Shown: positions 18,755 to 26,930 of the stretch, piece after piece
Numbering within the stretch: position 1 is the stretch's first letter
Layout: the number at the start of each line of letters is the position of its first letter
Assembly: GCF_011300215.1 (NCBI RefSeq)
Contig: NZ_CP049866.1
Coordinates: 248,001-312,000, forward strand
Length of the DNA: 64,000 bases
From: Nocardioides piscis
GTDB lineage: Bacteria; Actinomycetota; Actinomycetes; Propionibacteriales; Nocardioidaceae
Direction of reading: 5' to 3'
Notes under the pieces: model-generated
Database searches by the model: none
Told to the model about the DNA's origin: nothing
The model's input: the letters and a program-made list of their open reading frames with translations, nothing else
Program-made: the position numbers and the translations under genes

Positions 18755-18833
18755 CTCCCCGGGATGGAGTCGAACCATCGTCGCTAATCCTGATTCAAAG
18801 TCAGGCGGGCCCTGCCGGCAGACCAACCGGGGA
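18755..18833 (-). tRNA. tRNA-Gln(TTG), atypical
   Basis: On the minus strand, a 7-bp acceptor stem (TCCCCGG with CCGGGGA), a D stem GGTC/GGCC, an anticodon stem CCTGA/TCAGG with loop CTTTGAA (anticodon TTG) and a T arm GATGG-TTCGACT-CCATC all pair. The discriminator is G and CCA is not encoded. Odd points are a 9-base variable region where class I tRNAs have about 5, and the base after the D stem is T where A14 is nearly universal. Hence the gene is 79 bases rather than about 73. Glutamine identity rests on the anticodon only. Confidence 0.8.
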
Positions 18834-18887
18834 TCGACGCCCCTCGGGAGGGACGCGCGGACCAAGACTAGAGCGTCGCCGCGGCAC

Positions 18888-18893
18888 TAGTGT
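18888..18893 (+). promoter_or_regulatory. -10 hexamer of ligase gene, leaderless
   Basis: TAGTGT ends seven bases before the GTG at 18901, which places transcription start at the start codon. This favours GTG 18901 over ATG 18916 and over longer readings into the tRNA. Confidence 0.5.
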
Positions 18894-18900
18894 CAGCGAC

Positions 18901-20004
18901 GTGGACCTGCCCGTGATGCCGCCCGTCCAGCCGATGCTCGCGAAGTCCGTCAAGGGCGTGCCTGCGAGCGGCGACCACTCCTTCGAGCCCAAGTGGGACG
19001 GCTTCCGCTGCCTGGTCTTCAAGGACGGCGACGAGGTCGAGCTGACCAGCCGCAACACCAAGCCGCTGACGCGCTACTTCCCCGAGGTCGTGGCCGCGAT
19101 CAGGGAGCAGCTGCCGGCGCGGATCGTGCTCGACGGCGAGCTGTTCGTCGCCGTCGGCGACCGGCTCGAGTTCGAGGTCCTCCAGGAGCGGATCCACCCG
19201 GCCAAGAGCCGTGTCGACATGCTGGCGGAGAAGACCCCGGCCGCGTTCGTCGCCTTCGACCTGCTCGCCCTCGGTGACGAGTCCTATGTCGATCGCCCGT
19301 TCAGCGAGCGACGCGCCGCCATGACCGAGGCGCTGGGCGGCCTCAGCGGTCCGTGCTTCCTCACCCGCACGACCCTCGACCCGGACGAGGCCGAGCGGTG
19401 GTTCTCCGACTTCGAGGGGGCCGGCCTCGACGGCGTCATCGCCAAGCCGCTGGGGGCGCGCTATGAGCAGAACGCCCGCACGATGCTCAAGGTCAAGCAC
19501 GAACGCACCGCGGACGTCGTGGTCGCCGGCTATCGCGAGCACAAGACCTCCACGCCCGAGAAGCCCCTTCTCGGCAGCCTCCTCCTCGGGTTGTATGCCG
19601 ATGGCGAGCTCCAGCACATCGGGGTGAGCGCCAGCTTCACCGCGGCCCGGCGGGCCGAGCTCATCGAGGAGCTCCAACCCCTCGTGTGCTCGATCGAGGA
19701 TCACCCGTGGGGCCGGTGGAACGAGTTCCTCACCGCCAACCCCGACCGGGTCCCCGGCACGCAGAGCCGCTGGAGTGCGGGCAAGGACCTGTCGTTCACC
19801 CCGCTGCGCCCGGAGCGGGTGCTGGAGGTGAAGTACGACCACATGGAGGGGCGGCGCTTTCGCCATACCGCACACTTCAAGCGCTGGCGTCCCGACCGCG
19901 ACCCCGAGTCCTGCGGCTACGACCAGTTGGAGGAGCCTGTGTCCTATGACCTCGCTAAGATCCTGAGTGGGGCCGACCAACCGCGTGGAGGCGATGCAAC
20001 ATGA
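18901..20004 (+). CDS. ATP-dependent DNA ligase (LigC/LigD ligase-domain type)
   Basis: A 367-residue ligase from GTG 18901. Motif I is EPKWDGFR, with the adenylated Lys at position 31, followed by an ARIVLDGELFV motif, FVAFDLLAL, GVIAKPLGARYE and MLKVKHERTADVVV. The last of these leads into an OB fold ending with FTPLRPERVLEVKYDHMEG. Size and motifs fit LigC or the stand-alone ligase domain of LigD used in bacterial end joining or repair. A LigD-type polymerase gene lies 4.5 kb away on the other strand, but no Ku or nuclease domain is in the window. The stop overlaps the start of the next gene (ATGA), so ligase and that protein are co-translated. Confidence 0.85.
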   Translation: MDLPVMPPVQPMLAKSVKGVPASGDHSFEPKWDGFRCLVFKDGDEVELTSRNTKPLTRYFPEVVAAIREQLPARIVLDGELFVAVGDRLEFEVLQERIHPAKSRVDMLAEKTPAAFVAFDLLALGDESYVDRPFSERRAAMTEALGGLSGPCFLTRTTLDPDEAERWFSDFEGAGLDGVIAKPLGARYEQNARTMLKVKHERTADVVVAGYREHKTSTPEKPLLGSLLLGLYADGELQHIGVSASFTAARRAELIEELQPLVCSIEDHPWGRWNEFLTANPDRVPGTQSRWSAGKDLSFTPLRPERVLEVKYDHMEGRRFRHTAHFKRWRPDRDPESCGYDQLEEPVSYDLAKILSGADQPRGGDAT

Positions 20005-20561
20005 CCGATGACATCAACGACGGGGTCGGCACCTACGACGTCGTGCTGCTCGTCGAGCAGGCCATGTCGGCCAAGGACGCCGCCCAGGTTCGATCGCTGC
20101 ACAACGAGATCCCCGACCGGGTCGTCTATCACGTGCTGCTCCCGATGGAGGACGCCTCCGCCCGCATCGAGGCGTCCCTGGGCAGCCTCGGGGCCGGCGA
20201 CGTGATGGCCGCGCCCGCCATGGTGATGAGCGAGGTCGACCTCGAGGCCGTCCGCGAGGAGTGCCGTGAGCGCTCCGACCGCGACCTGGAGGCGACGATC
20301 ACTGCGCTCCGGACCGCCGGGGCCCAGGCGACCGGAGCGGTGACCTCGGAGCCGCCGGTCGACGCCCTCGTCGACAAGGTCAACGAGGTCGATGCGCGGG
20401 AGGTCATCGTGCTCACCCGCCCCCACGTCGTCGCCGAGTTCTTCCACCTCGACTGGACCTCCCGCGCGCGACGCAAGATCGGCGTGCCCGTCCTCCACCT
20501 GCTCGAGCACGAGAGCTTCGACGAGCAGGCCGGCAGCGGCGAGGGCGTGACGGGCCTCTGA
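20001..20561 (+). CDS. UspA-like conserved protein coupled to the ligase
   Basis: A 186-residue cytosolic protein (DDINDGVGTYDVVLLVEQAM at the start; VIVLTRPHVVAEFFHLDW and RRKIGVPVLHLLEHESFDE near the end). The alternation of hydrophobic strands and helices and the final VPVLHLL are like a universal stress/HUP fold, though the ATP-binding GxxGxxxxG is absent. It starts at an ATGA overlap with the ligase gene. The function is not known; the link to DNA repair is from position only. The fold assignment is tentative. Confidence 0.6.
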   Translation: MTDDINDGVGTYDVVLLVEQAMSAKDAAQVRSLHNEIPDRVVYHVLLPMEDASARIEASLGSLGAGDVMAAPAMVMSEVDLEAVREECRERSDRDLEATITALRTAGAQATGAVTSEPPVDALVDKVNEVDAREVIVLTRPHVVAEFFHLDWTSRARRKIGVPVLHLLEHESFDEQAGSGEGVTGL

Positions 20562-20565
20562 GCGC

Positions 20566-23244
20566 GTGAGGTTCGCGGGTCGCCCGCGCCGCTCGAGTCG
20601 CCCGAGCGTCGCGTTCCTCGTCTTCAACCTGGACGGGATGGGGGGCACGTCGCGCTCGGCGATCACGCAGGCCAACGCGCTCGCCCGTCGGGGAGTCGTC
20701 GACGTACGCCTCGTCTCGGTCACGCGCAGCGCCGACGCTCCCCACTACGCGATCGACGCCGGGGTGGCGGTGGACTACCTCGCCGACGTCCGGCAGGACG
20801 ACCCGCGCGCCGGCCGGTTGTCACGGCTCGTGCCGAAGCGCTGGGACGGACAGTTCTCCGAGCTGACCGACGACGCGATGGTCGCGCTGGGCGACCTCGA
20901 CGTCGACCTCGTCGTCACCGTGACGCCGGCCCTGATGGCGGTCGCCGTGCAGCTGCTGCCGCTGGCCACCAGGATCCTCCACCAGGAGCACCGCAGCTCC
21001 GCTGACCGTGTCGGCGGCATGGAGCCACTGCTGGCCTTCGCGCCGCGGGTGTCGGCCGTCGCACTCCTCACCGAGTCGACCGCCGCCTGGCTGGGAGCCG
21101 AGCTCGGAGCCACGGCGCCCGAGCTGCTGGTGATGCCCAACCCGCTGCCGGTCTCCGCGCAGCCGTGTTCGACCCTCGAGTCGATGACGATCGTCGCGGC
21201 TGGGCGGATTGTGCAGGAGAAGCAGTTCATCCACCTCGTCCGGGCCTTCGAGCAGATCGCCGACGACCTCCCCGGCTGGCGGCTGCGGATCCTGGGCGAC
21301 GGCCCGTTGCGCGAGGAGCTGCTGGCGCACGCCGCCAAGGTCGGTCTCGCCGACCGGATCGAGCTCCCGGGCGCCGTGCCCGACATGGCGCCCGAGTGGG
21401 CAGCCGCCTCGATCTGCGCGCTGTCGTCGAAGACGGAGGGTTTCCCGCTGGTCGCCCAGGAGGCGATGTCGGCGGGCGTCCCCGTCGTCTCCTACGACTG
21501 CCCGTCGGGCCCGCGCGAGCTCATCGAGCACGACGTCAGCGGCCTCCTCGTCGGCGCCGGCTCCAAGGCGGGCCTGGCTGCTGCCCTGCATGCCGTCGCG
21601 AGCGACCCCGACCTGCGCTCACGCCTCGGCGCCGGTGCGCTCGCCGCCTCGCGGGCCTACGACGCCGATGTCCTTGCGGCGCGGTGGGAGGCGATCTTCT
21701 CTCGGATATCCATGGGAGAAACCGGGGGCGACACGCCGACCCGCACCCCCGTTTCTCCCATGGATGTCCCCTTCACCAGGGAGGGGATGCCCGTCGCCAT
21801 ACCGTCCGCCACCCCGACCGAGGCCCGCGCCGAGGCGTTGAGGCTGGCCGTCGCTGCGGCTGACGCGGGCGGCCCCGGATGGTTCGTGATGCCGACCCAC
21901 GACAACCCGGCGCCGGTCGTGGTCGTCCCAGCCCCCCACCGCGCGGCGGTCCTGGCGCGGCTCGCGGAGGTGCCCGACCACTTCTCGCTGCTCGACCCCG
22001 GCGACCGCGGCTGGCCCGAACGGCGCATGCCGGCCCGCGACCTCGTCGCGGCACTGCGCAACGCGGCACCCATCCGGGTCGTGCTCGAGCCCTGGCCGCG
22101 CAGCAGGGGTCAGCGGTCCTGGCTGGGCGAGGACGCCGGCGTCGAGATCGAGTTCTGGGACCAGCTGCCCGACGGCACGCTCGTCGCGCCGCGCCCCAAC
22201 CGGTGGACCAGGCAGGTGCCGCCCGGGACCCCGGTCGCGTCCGTCGATGTCGCTGGCGTCGCCGTACCGACCCTGGAGCTGATGGCGGCTCCGACGCCGA
22301 GCGACGTGACCTTCCCGATCGACGTCGTCTACACCTGGGTCGACGGCGACGACCCGGACTGGAACGCAGCCCGGGCCACCCGGGCGGGGTCGGATGCGCC
22401 GAAGGAGGCCGCCGGTCAGGCGCGGTTCCGCAGCCGCGACGAGCTGCGCCACTCCATGCGCAGCGTGCACCTGTTCGCGCCCTGGGTCCGGCACATCCAC
22501 CTCGTCACCGCGGGCCAGCGCCCGGCGTGGCTCGCCGACCACCCCCGGGTCTCGCTGGTGGACCACCGCGACATCCTCCCGACCGATGCCCTGCCGACCT
22601 TCAACTCCCAGGCCATCGAGACCGCACTGCACAAGATCCCCGGGCTGGCCGAGCACTTCGTCTATGTCAACGACGACGTCTTCCTCGGCCGCCCGACCCG
22701 ACCGGAGCTGTTCTTCTCCCCGGGCGGCGCTGCTGCGGCCTTCGTCGGGGAGGCCCCGATCGGGCTGCCGGGCTCGGCCCACAAGCCCTTCCTGCAAGCG
22801 GCTGCGAACAACCGTGCGCTGCTCCGCGACGCGTTCGGGGTGGACATCACCCACGTGATGGCGCACTCCCCCCATCCCCACCGCGTCTCGGTCCTGGCCG
22901 AGATCGAGGAGCGCTTCCCCGACGCCGTGGCCCGCACGGCTCGCGCGCCCTTCCGCAGCCCGACCGATGTCTCGATGCTGTCCAACCTCGCGCAGCACTA
23001 CGGTCTGATCACGGGTTCCGCGTTCGCCGCCGACGCCAGGCACGCGTTCGTCGACCTCAGCAATGCGCGGGTCGAGCGCCACCTCAAGCAGCTGCGCGCG
23101 CGCGACCACGACTTCTTCTGCGTCGGCGACCACCACGACTTCGCCATCGACACCGAGCGAGTGGACGCGGCCCTGGCCGACTTCCTGGCCGGCTACTTCC
23201 CGCTCGTGGCGCCGTGGGAGCGGTCAGCGTCGGAAGAAGCTTGA
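20566..23244 (+). CDS. GT4 glycosyltransferase fused to Stealth-family phosphotransferase
   Basis: An 892-residue two-enzyme protein from GTG 20566, four bases after the previous gene. Residues ~15-375 are a GT4/GT-B glycosyltransferase (VFNLDGMGGTSRS, IVAAGRIVQEKQF, ILGDGPLREEL, SSKTEGFPLVAQEAM with the donor-binding Glu pair). A linker (~381-405) is encoded by a long inverted repeat. Residues ~583 onward are a Stealth domain: CR1 FPIDVVYTWVDGDD, CR2 with RFRSRDELRHSMRSV and LPTFNSQAIETALHKIPG, the FVYVNDDVFLGRP active region, and late CR3/CR4 with FCVGDHHDF. Stealth proteins transfer a sugar-1-phosphate in capsule or wall phosphopolysaccharides. The fusion would make and extend a phosphoglycan. 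It overlaps the convergent sulfotransferase gene by 21 bases. Confidence 0.88.
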   Translation: MRFAGRPRRSSRPSVAFLVFNLDGMGGTSRSAITQANALARRGVVDVRLVSVTRSADAPHYAIDAGVAVDYLADVRQDDPRAGRLSRLVPKRWDGQFSELTDDAMVALGDLDVDLVVTVTPALMAVAVQLLPLATRILHQEHRSSADRVGGMEPLLAFAPRVSAVALLTESTAAWLGAELGATAPELLVMPNPLPVSAQPCSTLESMTIVAAGRIVQEKQFIHLVRAFEQIADDLPGWRLRILGDGPLREELLAHAAKVGLADRIELPGAVPDMAPEWAAASICALSSKTEGFPLVAQEAMSAGVPVVSYDCPSGPRELIEHDVSGLLVGAGSKAGLAAALHAVASDPDLRSRLGAGALAASRAYDADVLAARWEAIFSRISMGETGGDTPTRTPVSPMDVPFTREGMPVAIPSATPTEARAEALRLAVAAADAGGPGWFVMPTHDNPAPVVVVPAPHRAAVLARLAEVPDHFSLLDPGDRGWPERRMPARDLVAALRNAAPIRVVLEPWPRSRGQRSWLGEDAGVEIEFWDQLPDGTLVAPRPNRWTRQVPPGTPVASVDVAGVAVPTLELMAAPTPSDVTFPIDVVYTWVDGDDPDWNAARATRAGSDAPKEAAGQARFRSRDELRHSMRSVHLFAPWVRHIHLVTAGQRPAWLADHPRVSLVDHRDILPTDALPTFNSQAIETALHKIPGLAEHFVYVNDDVFLGRPTRPELFFSPGGAAAAFVGEAPIGLPGSAHKPFLQAAANNRALLRDAFGVDITHVMAHSPHPHRVSVLAEIEERFPDAVARTARAPFRSPTDVSMLSNLAQHYGLITGSAFAADARHAFVDLSNARVERHLKQLRARDHDFFCVGDHHDFAIDTERVDAALADFLAGYFPLVAPWERSASEEA
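21708..21765. repeat. Long inverted repeat inside the GT4-Stealth linker
   Basis: A 15-bp perfect stem (ATCCATGGGAGAAAC at 21708-21722 with its complement at 21751-21765) is continued by GGGGG/CCCCC with a single bulged C, around a 17-base loop. The arms encode ISMGET and PVSPMD in the interdomain linker. The two ATGG-containing arms make it look like an inserted palindromic element retained in frame. Confidence 0.75.
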
Positions 23245-24231
23245 GCGCCGAGACCTGAGGTCCTCGACCTCGCGCTGCAGCTCGTCGATCTCGGCGCGCA
23301 GCTTGCGACGGACCTCGCGCTTGCCCTCGCTCACCCGGGCGGTGGTGGCATCCATCGCGATCGCCTCGGAGAAGTCGAAGAGCTCGACGTAGTCCTCGCG
23401 CAGCCGCGCCAGCGACGCGATGGCATCCCTCGACTGCGGGGAGTCGACGAGGGTGTTCATCGCCTGCCAGGTCTGCTCGGCCAGGTCGCGCAGCTGTGCC
23501 GGGACGGCGATGTCGTCCCAGGTGATCGCCGAGCGGTTGAGCTTGGCGTCGATGAAGTCGTCGACCGGGTGCGGCTCGTTCACGGTCAGGTCGGCGTTGT
23601 AGGTCAACCCCGCCTGCTCCCCCGCCCGGTGGAGCGCCGTGCGCCAGTCGGCCAGCAGGTCGGCATACCGGACGAAGGCGCGGCCCAGCGACCTCGTCGA
23701 TCGCTCGGTCTCGAAGGCCGCGTTGACCCAGGCGGCGACGTTGGCGGTCTCGCGCTGGCGGCGGAAGGTCGGCGTCTGCTCGGTGAGGTATGCCGAGTCA
23801 CGCGACCGCACCACCTCGGTCGGGTGCCGCAGCATCGTCAGGGTGCTGACGTCTGCACCGAGCTCCCCGGCGACCCGCGTCCACACCGGGAGGATCCAGA
23901 AGGCGCGCGGGTCCTTGACGAGGACCTGCTCGGCGTCGAGCTGGCCCGAGAGCCACTCGCGCAGCTCGGCCTCGACCTCCGGCCGTCCACCCGCCTCGGC
24001 GGCGATCGCACCAGCCGTCGGACGGGTGTCGATCGTCCGCACCGGCACGGGGTTGAGGACGCGCTTGTGGAACTCGGTGACCCACTGCGGCTCGTAGTAG
24101 CCGCGGGGGTTCTTCTCGTCGGCCGGCACCTCGGGCTGCGGCACGTGCAGGCCGAGTCGCTTCAGCGCTCCGGCCACGCTCGACGTGCCGGACCGGCCGG
24201 ACCCGGTGACGAGGAGCAGGTGGGGACTCAC
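23224..24231 (-). CDS. Sulfotransferase family protein
   Basis: A 335-residue protein with the PAPS-binding 5' loop LVTGSGRSGTSSVAGAL at the very N-terminus and the 3'-phosphate motif TLTMLRHPTEVVRSRDSA (~130-147), which define sulfotransferases. The C-terminal ~40 residues (EGKREVRRKLRAEIDELQREVEDLRSR) form a charged coiled coil. The start is GTG 24231: TAGCCT lies seven bases upstream on this strand, consistent with a leaderless message. It is convergent with and overlaps the GT4-Stealth gene, so it may sulfate a surface glycan made nearby. The acceptor is unknown. Confidence 0.8.
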   Translation of the reverse strand: MSPHLLLVTGSGRSGTSSVAGALKRLGLHVPQPEVPADEKNPRGYYEPQWVTEFHKRVLNPVPVRTIDTRPTAGAIAAEAGGRPEVEAELREWLSGQLDAEQVLVKDPRAFWILPVWTRVAGELGADVSTLTMLRHPTEVVRSRDSAYLTEQTPTFRRQRETANVAAWVNAAFETERSTRSLGRAFVRYADLLADWRTALHRAGEQAGLTYNADLTVNEPHPVDDFIDAKLNRSAITWDDIAVPAQLRDLAEQTWQAMNTLVDSPQSRDAIASLARLREDYVELFDFSEAIAMDATTARVSEGKREVRRKLRAEIDELQREVEDLRSRRSSFFRR

Positions 24232-24358
24232 GGACGCGAGGCTAGTCCACTGCGCCGACCGCTCCGGAAATGGCGGCGGGCGACAACCCGAGACCCGTTC
24301 TGGACGTTGGGCGCCGCCAGCTGGTGGACACGCGCGCCCCCCGCCAGGCTCACGTCCC

Positions 24359-24492
24359 CTCGATCCGGTTGCCCTCCTGCGCTCTGGTCGGGCGCGGTCG
24401 CTCGCTCGTCCCTCACTCGACTCTGTTGCCCGCGGTCCTGGTCTGCGGGCGCCGTCGCTCGTTCGTCCCTCACTCGACTCGGTTGCCCGCGG
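24359..24492. repeat. 57-bp tandem repeats spanning the end of the LigD-type polymerase gene
   Basis: Units begin at 24359, 24416 and 24473 with CTCGAYYCNGTTGCCC. The stretches 24397-24435 and 24454-24492 match at 37 of 39 positions. The first unit is more diverged and the third is partial. On the minus strand the repeat reads GAGTCGAGTGAGGGACGA, and the TGA in it is the stop codon of the polymerase-domain gene. Confidence 0.75.
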
Positions 24493-25549
24493 CGTCCCAG
24501 TGCGACGCCACCTTCTTCGACGGCTGCACCCGCGGCGGCTCGCCGGGCATCTTGGGGTGGTCGGGCGGATAGTTGAGCTCGACGGGGTGCTGCTCCCACA
24601 GGTCGAGCAGCGGCTGCAGGGAGTGGTGGACGTCGTCGATGCCCTCCCACGGGTCGCCGTCGACGGCCAGCCGCGACGGCACCGAGAACAGGTTGTAGGC
24701 CCTCGGGTCGGTCACCGTCGCGAGCTCGTCCCAGGACATCGGGGTCGAGACGGGCGCGCCCGGCAGCGGCCGCAGGGAGTATGCCGATGCGATGGTCCGG
24801 TCCCTGGTGTTCTGGTTGAAGTCGATGAAGATCCGCTCGCCGCGCTCCTCCTTCCACCAGGCCGTGGTCACGCCGCCGTCCCGCTTCTCCAGCTCGCGCC
24901 CGAAGGCGATCGCCGCGTGCCGGACGTCCGAGAACTCCCACTCCGGCGCGATCCGGACATAGATGTGGATCCCCCGGTTGCCCGATGTCTTGGCATAGCC
25001 GGTGATCCCCAGGTCGGACAGCAGCTCACGCGCCACCCCAGCCACGCGCACGGCGTCGCCGAACGTGGTCCCGGGCTGCGGGTCGAGGTCGATGCGCAGC
25101 TCGTCGGGATGGTCGACGTCGTCGCGGCGGACCGGCCACGGGTGGAACGTCAGGGTGCCCATGTGGGCGCACCACACGGGCACGGCGATCTCGGTCGGGC
25201 AGATCTCCTCGGCCGTGCGTCCCGACGGGAAGGTGATCTGCACCGTCTCGAGATAGTCGGGCGCGCCCTTGGGGACACGTTTCTGGTAGAACGCGTCGGC
25301 GTCCTTGTCCTGCGGCCCGGTCGCCAGCTTCATCCCCGGCCGCACCCCGGACGTCCACCGCTCGAGCGCCGTCGGCCGGTCGCGCAGCGCGCGCATCAGC
25401 CCCTCCTCGACGCTCGCGAAGTATTCCGCGACCATCACCTTGGTCACCTCGGGCGTGGTGTCGGTCGCCTCATAGATGACCCGGTCGGGCGAGGAGATCC
25501 GCACCTCCCGCTCACCGGCCAGCACCATCGCCGCCTTCGCCGCTGCCAT
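24470..25549 (-). CDS. LigD-type DNA polymerase/primase domain protein
   Basis: A 359-residue stand-alone archaeo-eukaryotic primase-like polymerase domain, as found at one end of LigD. Recognisable parts are ISSPDRVIYEA, YLETVQITFPSGRTAEEICPT, MGTLTFHPWPVRRDDVDHPD, ELRIDLDPQPG with the metal-binding Asp pair, and KTSGNRGIHIYVRI. It adds nucleotides during non-homologous end joining. TAGGTT ends six bases before the ATG, so the transcript is probably leaderless. The ligase activity may come from the separate ligase at 18901. Its last codons and stop lie inside a tandem repeat. Confidence 0.88.
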   Translation of the reverse strand: MAAAKAAMVLAGEREVRISSPDRVIYEATDTTPEVTKVMVAEYFASVEEGLMRALRDRPTALERWTSGVRPGMKLATGPQDKDADAFYQKRVPKGAPDYLETVQITFPSGRTAEEICPTEIAVPVWCAHMGTLTFHPWPVRRDDVDHPDELRIDLDPQPGTTFGDAVRVAGVARELLSDLGITGYAKTSGNRGIHIYVRIAPEWEFSDVRHAAIAFGRELEKRDGGVTTAWWKEERGERIFIDFNQNTRDRTIASAYSLRPLPGAPVSTPMSWDELATVTDPRAYNLFSVPSRLAVDGDPWEGIDDVHHSLQPLLDLWEQHPVELNYPPDHPKMPGEPPRVQPSKKVASHWDAAGNRVE

Positions 25550-25574
25550 GGAGCAAACCTAGCGGCTGCGCCGA

Positions 25575-26588
25575 TCAGCTCACCTTGACGACGAGCTTGC
25601 CGAAGTTGTCGCCCCGCAACATCCCGGCGAACGCCGCACCGGCGTTCTCCAGCCCCTCCACGACGTCCTCGCGATAGCGCACCTGCCCGCTCGCGACCCA
25701 CTCACCCATCTCGCGCACGAAGTCGCGCCCGTGGCTCCGGGTGAACTCGTCCTGGATGAAGCCGCGAATCGTCAGGCTCTGGGTCAGCACCTGGCCCATG
25801 AACCCGGCCAGCTGGTCGGGGCCCTCCGGCTGCGAGGTGAGGTTGTAGTTGGCGACCAGCCCGCAGACCGGGATCCGGGCATAGGTGTTGAGACGTCGGC
25901 GTACGGCGTCGAAGACCCCACCGCCCACGTTCTCGAAGTAGACGTCGATGCCGTCCGGGGTGGCCGCCTTGAGCTGGTCGCGGAAGTCAGGGGCGCGGTG
26001 GTCGAGGGCGGCGTCGAAGCCGAACTCCTCCGTCAGGGCCCGCACCTTCGTAGGCCCGCCGGCGATCCCGACGGCGCGCGCGCCCTTGATCCGGGCGATC
26101 TGGCCCACCGCGCTGCCGACGGGCCCGGTGGCAGCGGCCACCACGACCGTCTCGCCCTCCTTCGGCCTGCCGATCTCGAGGAGCCCGGCGTAGGCCGTGA
26201 AGCCGGGCATGCCGAGCACCCCCAGCGCCGTCGTCACCGGTGCGAGGGTGGGATCGAGCTTGCGGACGTGACGCCCGTCCACCACGTCGGCGCTCTGCCA
26301 GCCTGAGTAGGACAGCACCATGTCGCCCGGGGCGAGACCATCGAACCTGGACTCGACGACCTCGCCGACGGTCCCGCCGACCATCACGTCACCGATCTCG
26401 ACCGGTGCGGCATAGGACTTGGCGGCGCTCAGCCGCCCGCGCATGTAGGGGTCGAGGGACAGGTAGCGGATCGCGAGTGCGACCTGCCCCTCCTCCAGCT
26501 CGGGCAGGGACCGCGTCGTCGTGCTGAAGGTGGCGGCGTCGGGCTCGCCGACCGGCCGCTGGGCCAGGAGGATCTGGGTGGTCTGCAT
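25575..26588 (-). CDS. NADP-dependent medium-chain oxidoreductase (CurA/YncB-like)
   Basis: A 337-residue soluble MDR-family reductase. It has ALAIRYLSLDPYMRGRLSAA, typical of the leukotriene B4 dehydrogenase-like branch, and the nucleotide-binding AATGPVGSAVGQIARIKGA, followed by VGIAGGP for NADPH. No zinc-ligand cysteines of the alcohol dehydrogenase type are seen. These enzymes reduce the double bond of enones or act on quinones, and the true substrate is unknown. It lies between the end-joining polymerase gene and the desaturase cluster, 25 bases from the former, with no clear functional link to either. Confidence 0.85.
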   Translation of the reverse strand: MQTTQILLAQRPVGEPDAATFSTTTRSLPELEEGQVALAIRYLSLDPYMRGRLSAAKSYAAPVEIGDVMVGGTVGEVVESRFDGLAPGDMVLSYSGWQSADVVDGRHVRKLDPTLAPVTTALGVLGMPGFTAYAGLLEIGRPKEGETVVVAAATGPVGSAVGQIARIKGARAVGIAGGPTKVRALTEEFGFDAALDHRAPDFRDQLKAATPDGIDVYFENVGGGVFDAVRRRLNTYARIPVCGLVANYNLTSQPEGPDQLAGFMGQVLTQSLTIRGFIQDEFTRSHGRDFVREMGEWVASGQVRYREDVVEGLENAGAAFAGMLRGDNFGKLVVKVS

Positions 26589-26622
26589 CCCACCACCCTG
26601 CCAGTCCCGAGCGGCCGGCCGC

Positions 26623-26930
26623 TCAGAGGAGTGAGTTGGGCGCGAACCTCGGCGACTGGTCGGGGTCGTCGCGGTCGGGCCGGATGAACTCGAACCCGCT
26701 CGTCGTCACCACCACCTGGTCGGGCTCCGCCACCGACTCTGCACACCCTTCGTGCATGGGCGGGAGGTGGAACTCGAGCCGGTCGCGCTCGAGGGGGTCC
26801 CCACGAACGCGATGGGCCGTCCGAGGCCGTCCTCACAGACCCCGCAGATGCGCGAGAGCGCGCACTGCGTGACCCAGGCCCGAGTGGGTTCGCGCAGCCG
26901 GTTGGAGCCGTCGCGCAGGTCGGCCCTCAT
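26623..26930 (-). CDS. Small conserved protein coupled to the desaturase, one-base frameshift
   Basis: Starting at the ATG that overlaps the desaturase stop (ATGA), the frame reads RADLRDGSNRLREPTRAW, then CALSRICGVCEDGLGRPIAF. It then breaks near 26793-26802, where runs of five G and four C adjoin. Adding one base in the C run lets it continue as DPLERDRLEFHLPPMHEGC and end at TGA 26623. The repaired product is about 102 residues with CxxC and a later HEGCAES, a possible zinc site. Small actinobacterial proteins of this layout (CGVC, GRPIAF, FHxPPxH, CAE) are known to me only as hypothetical. It is too short and broken to appear as a normal open frame. Confidence 0.6.
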
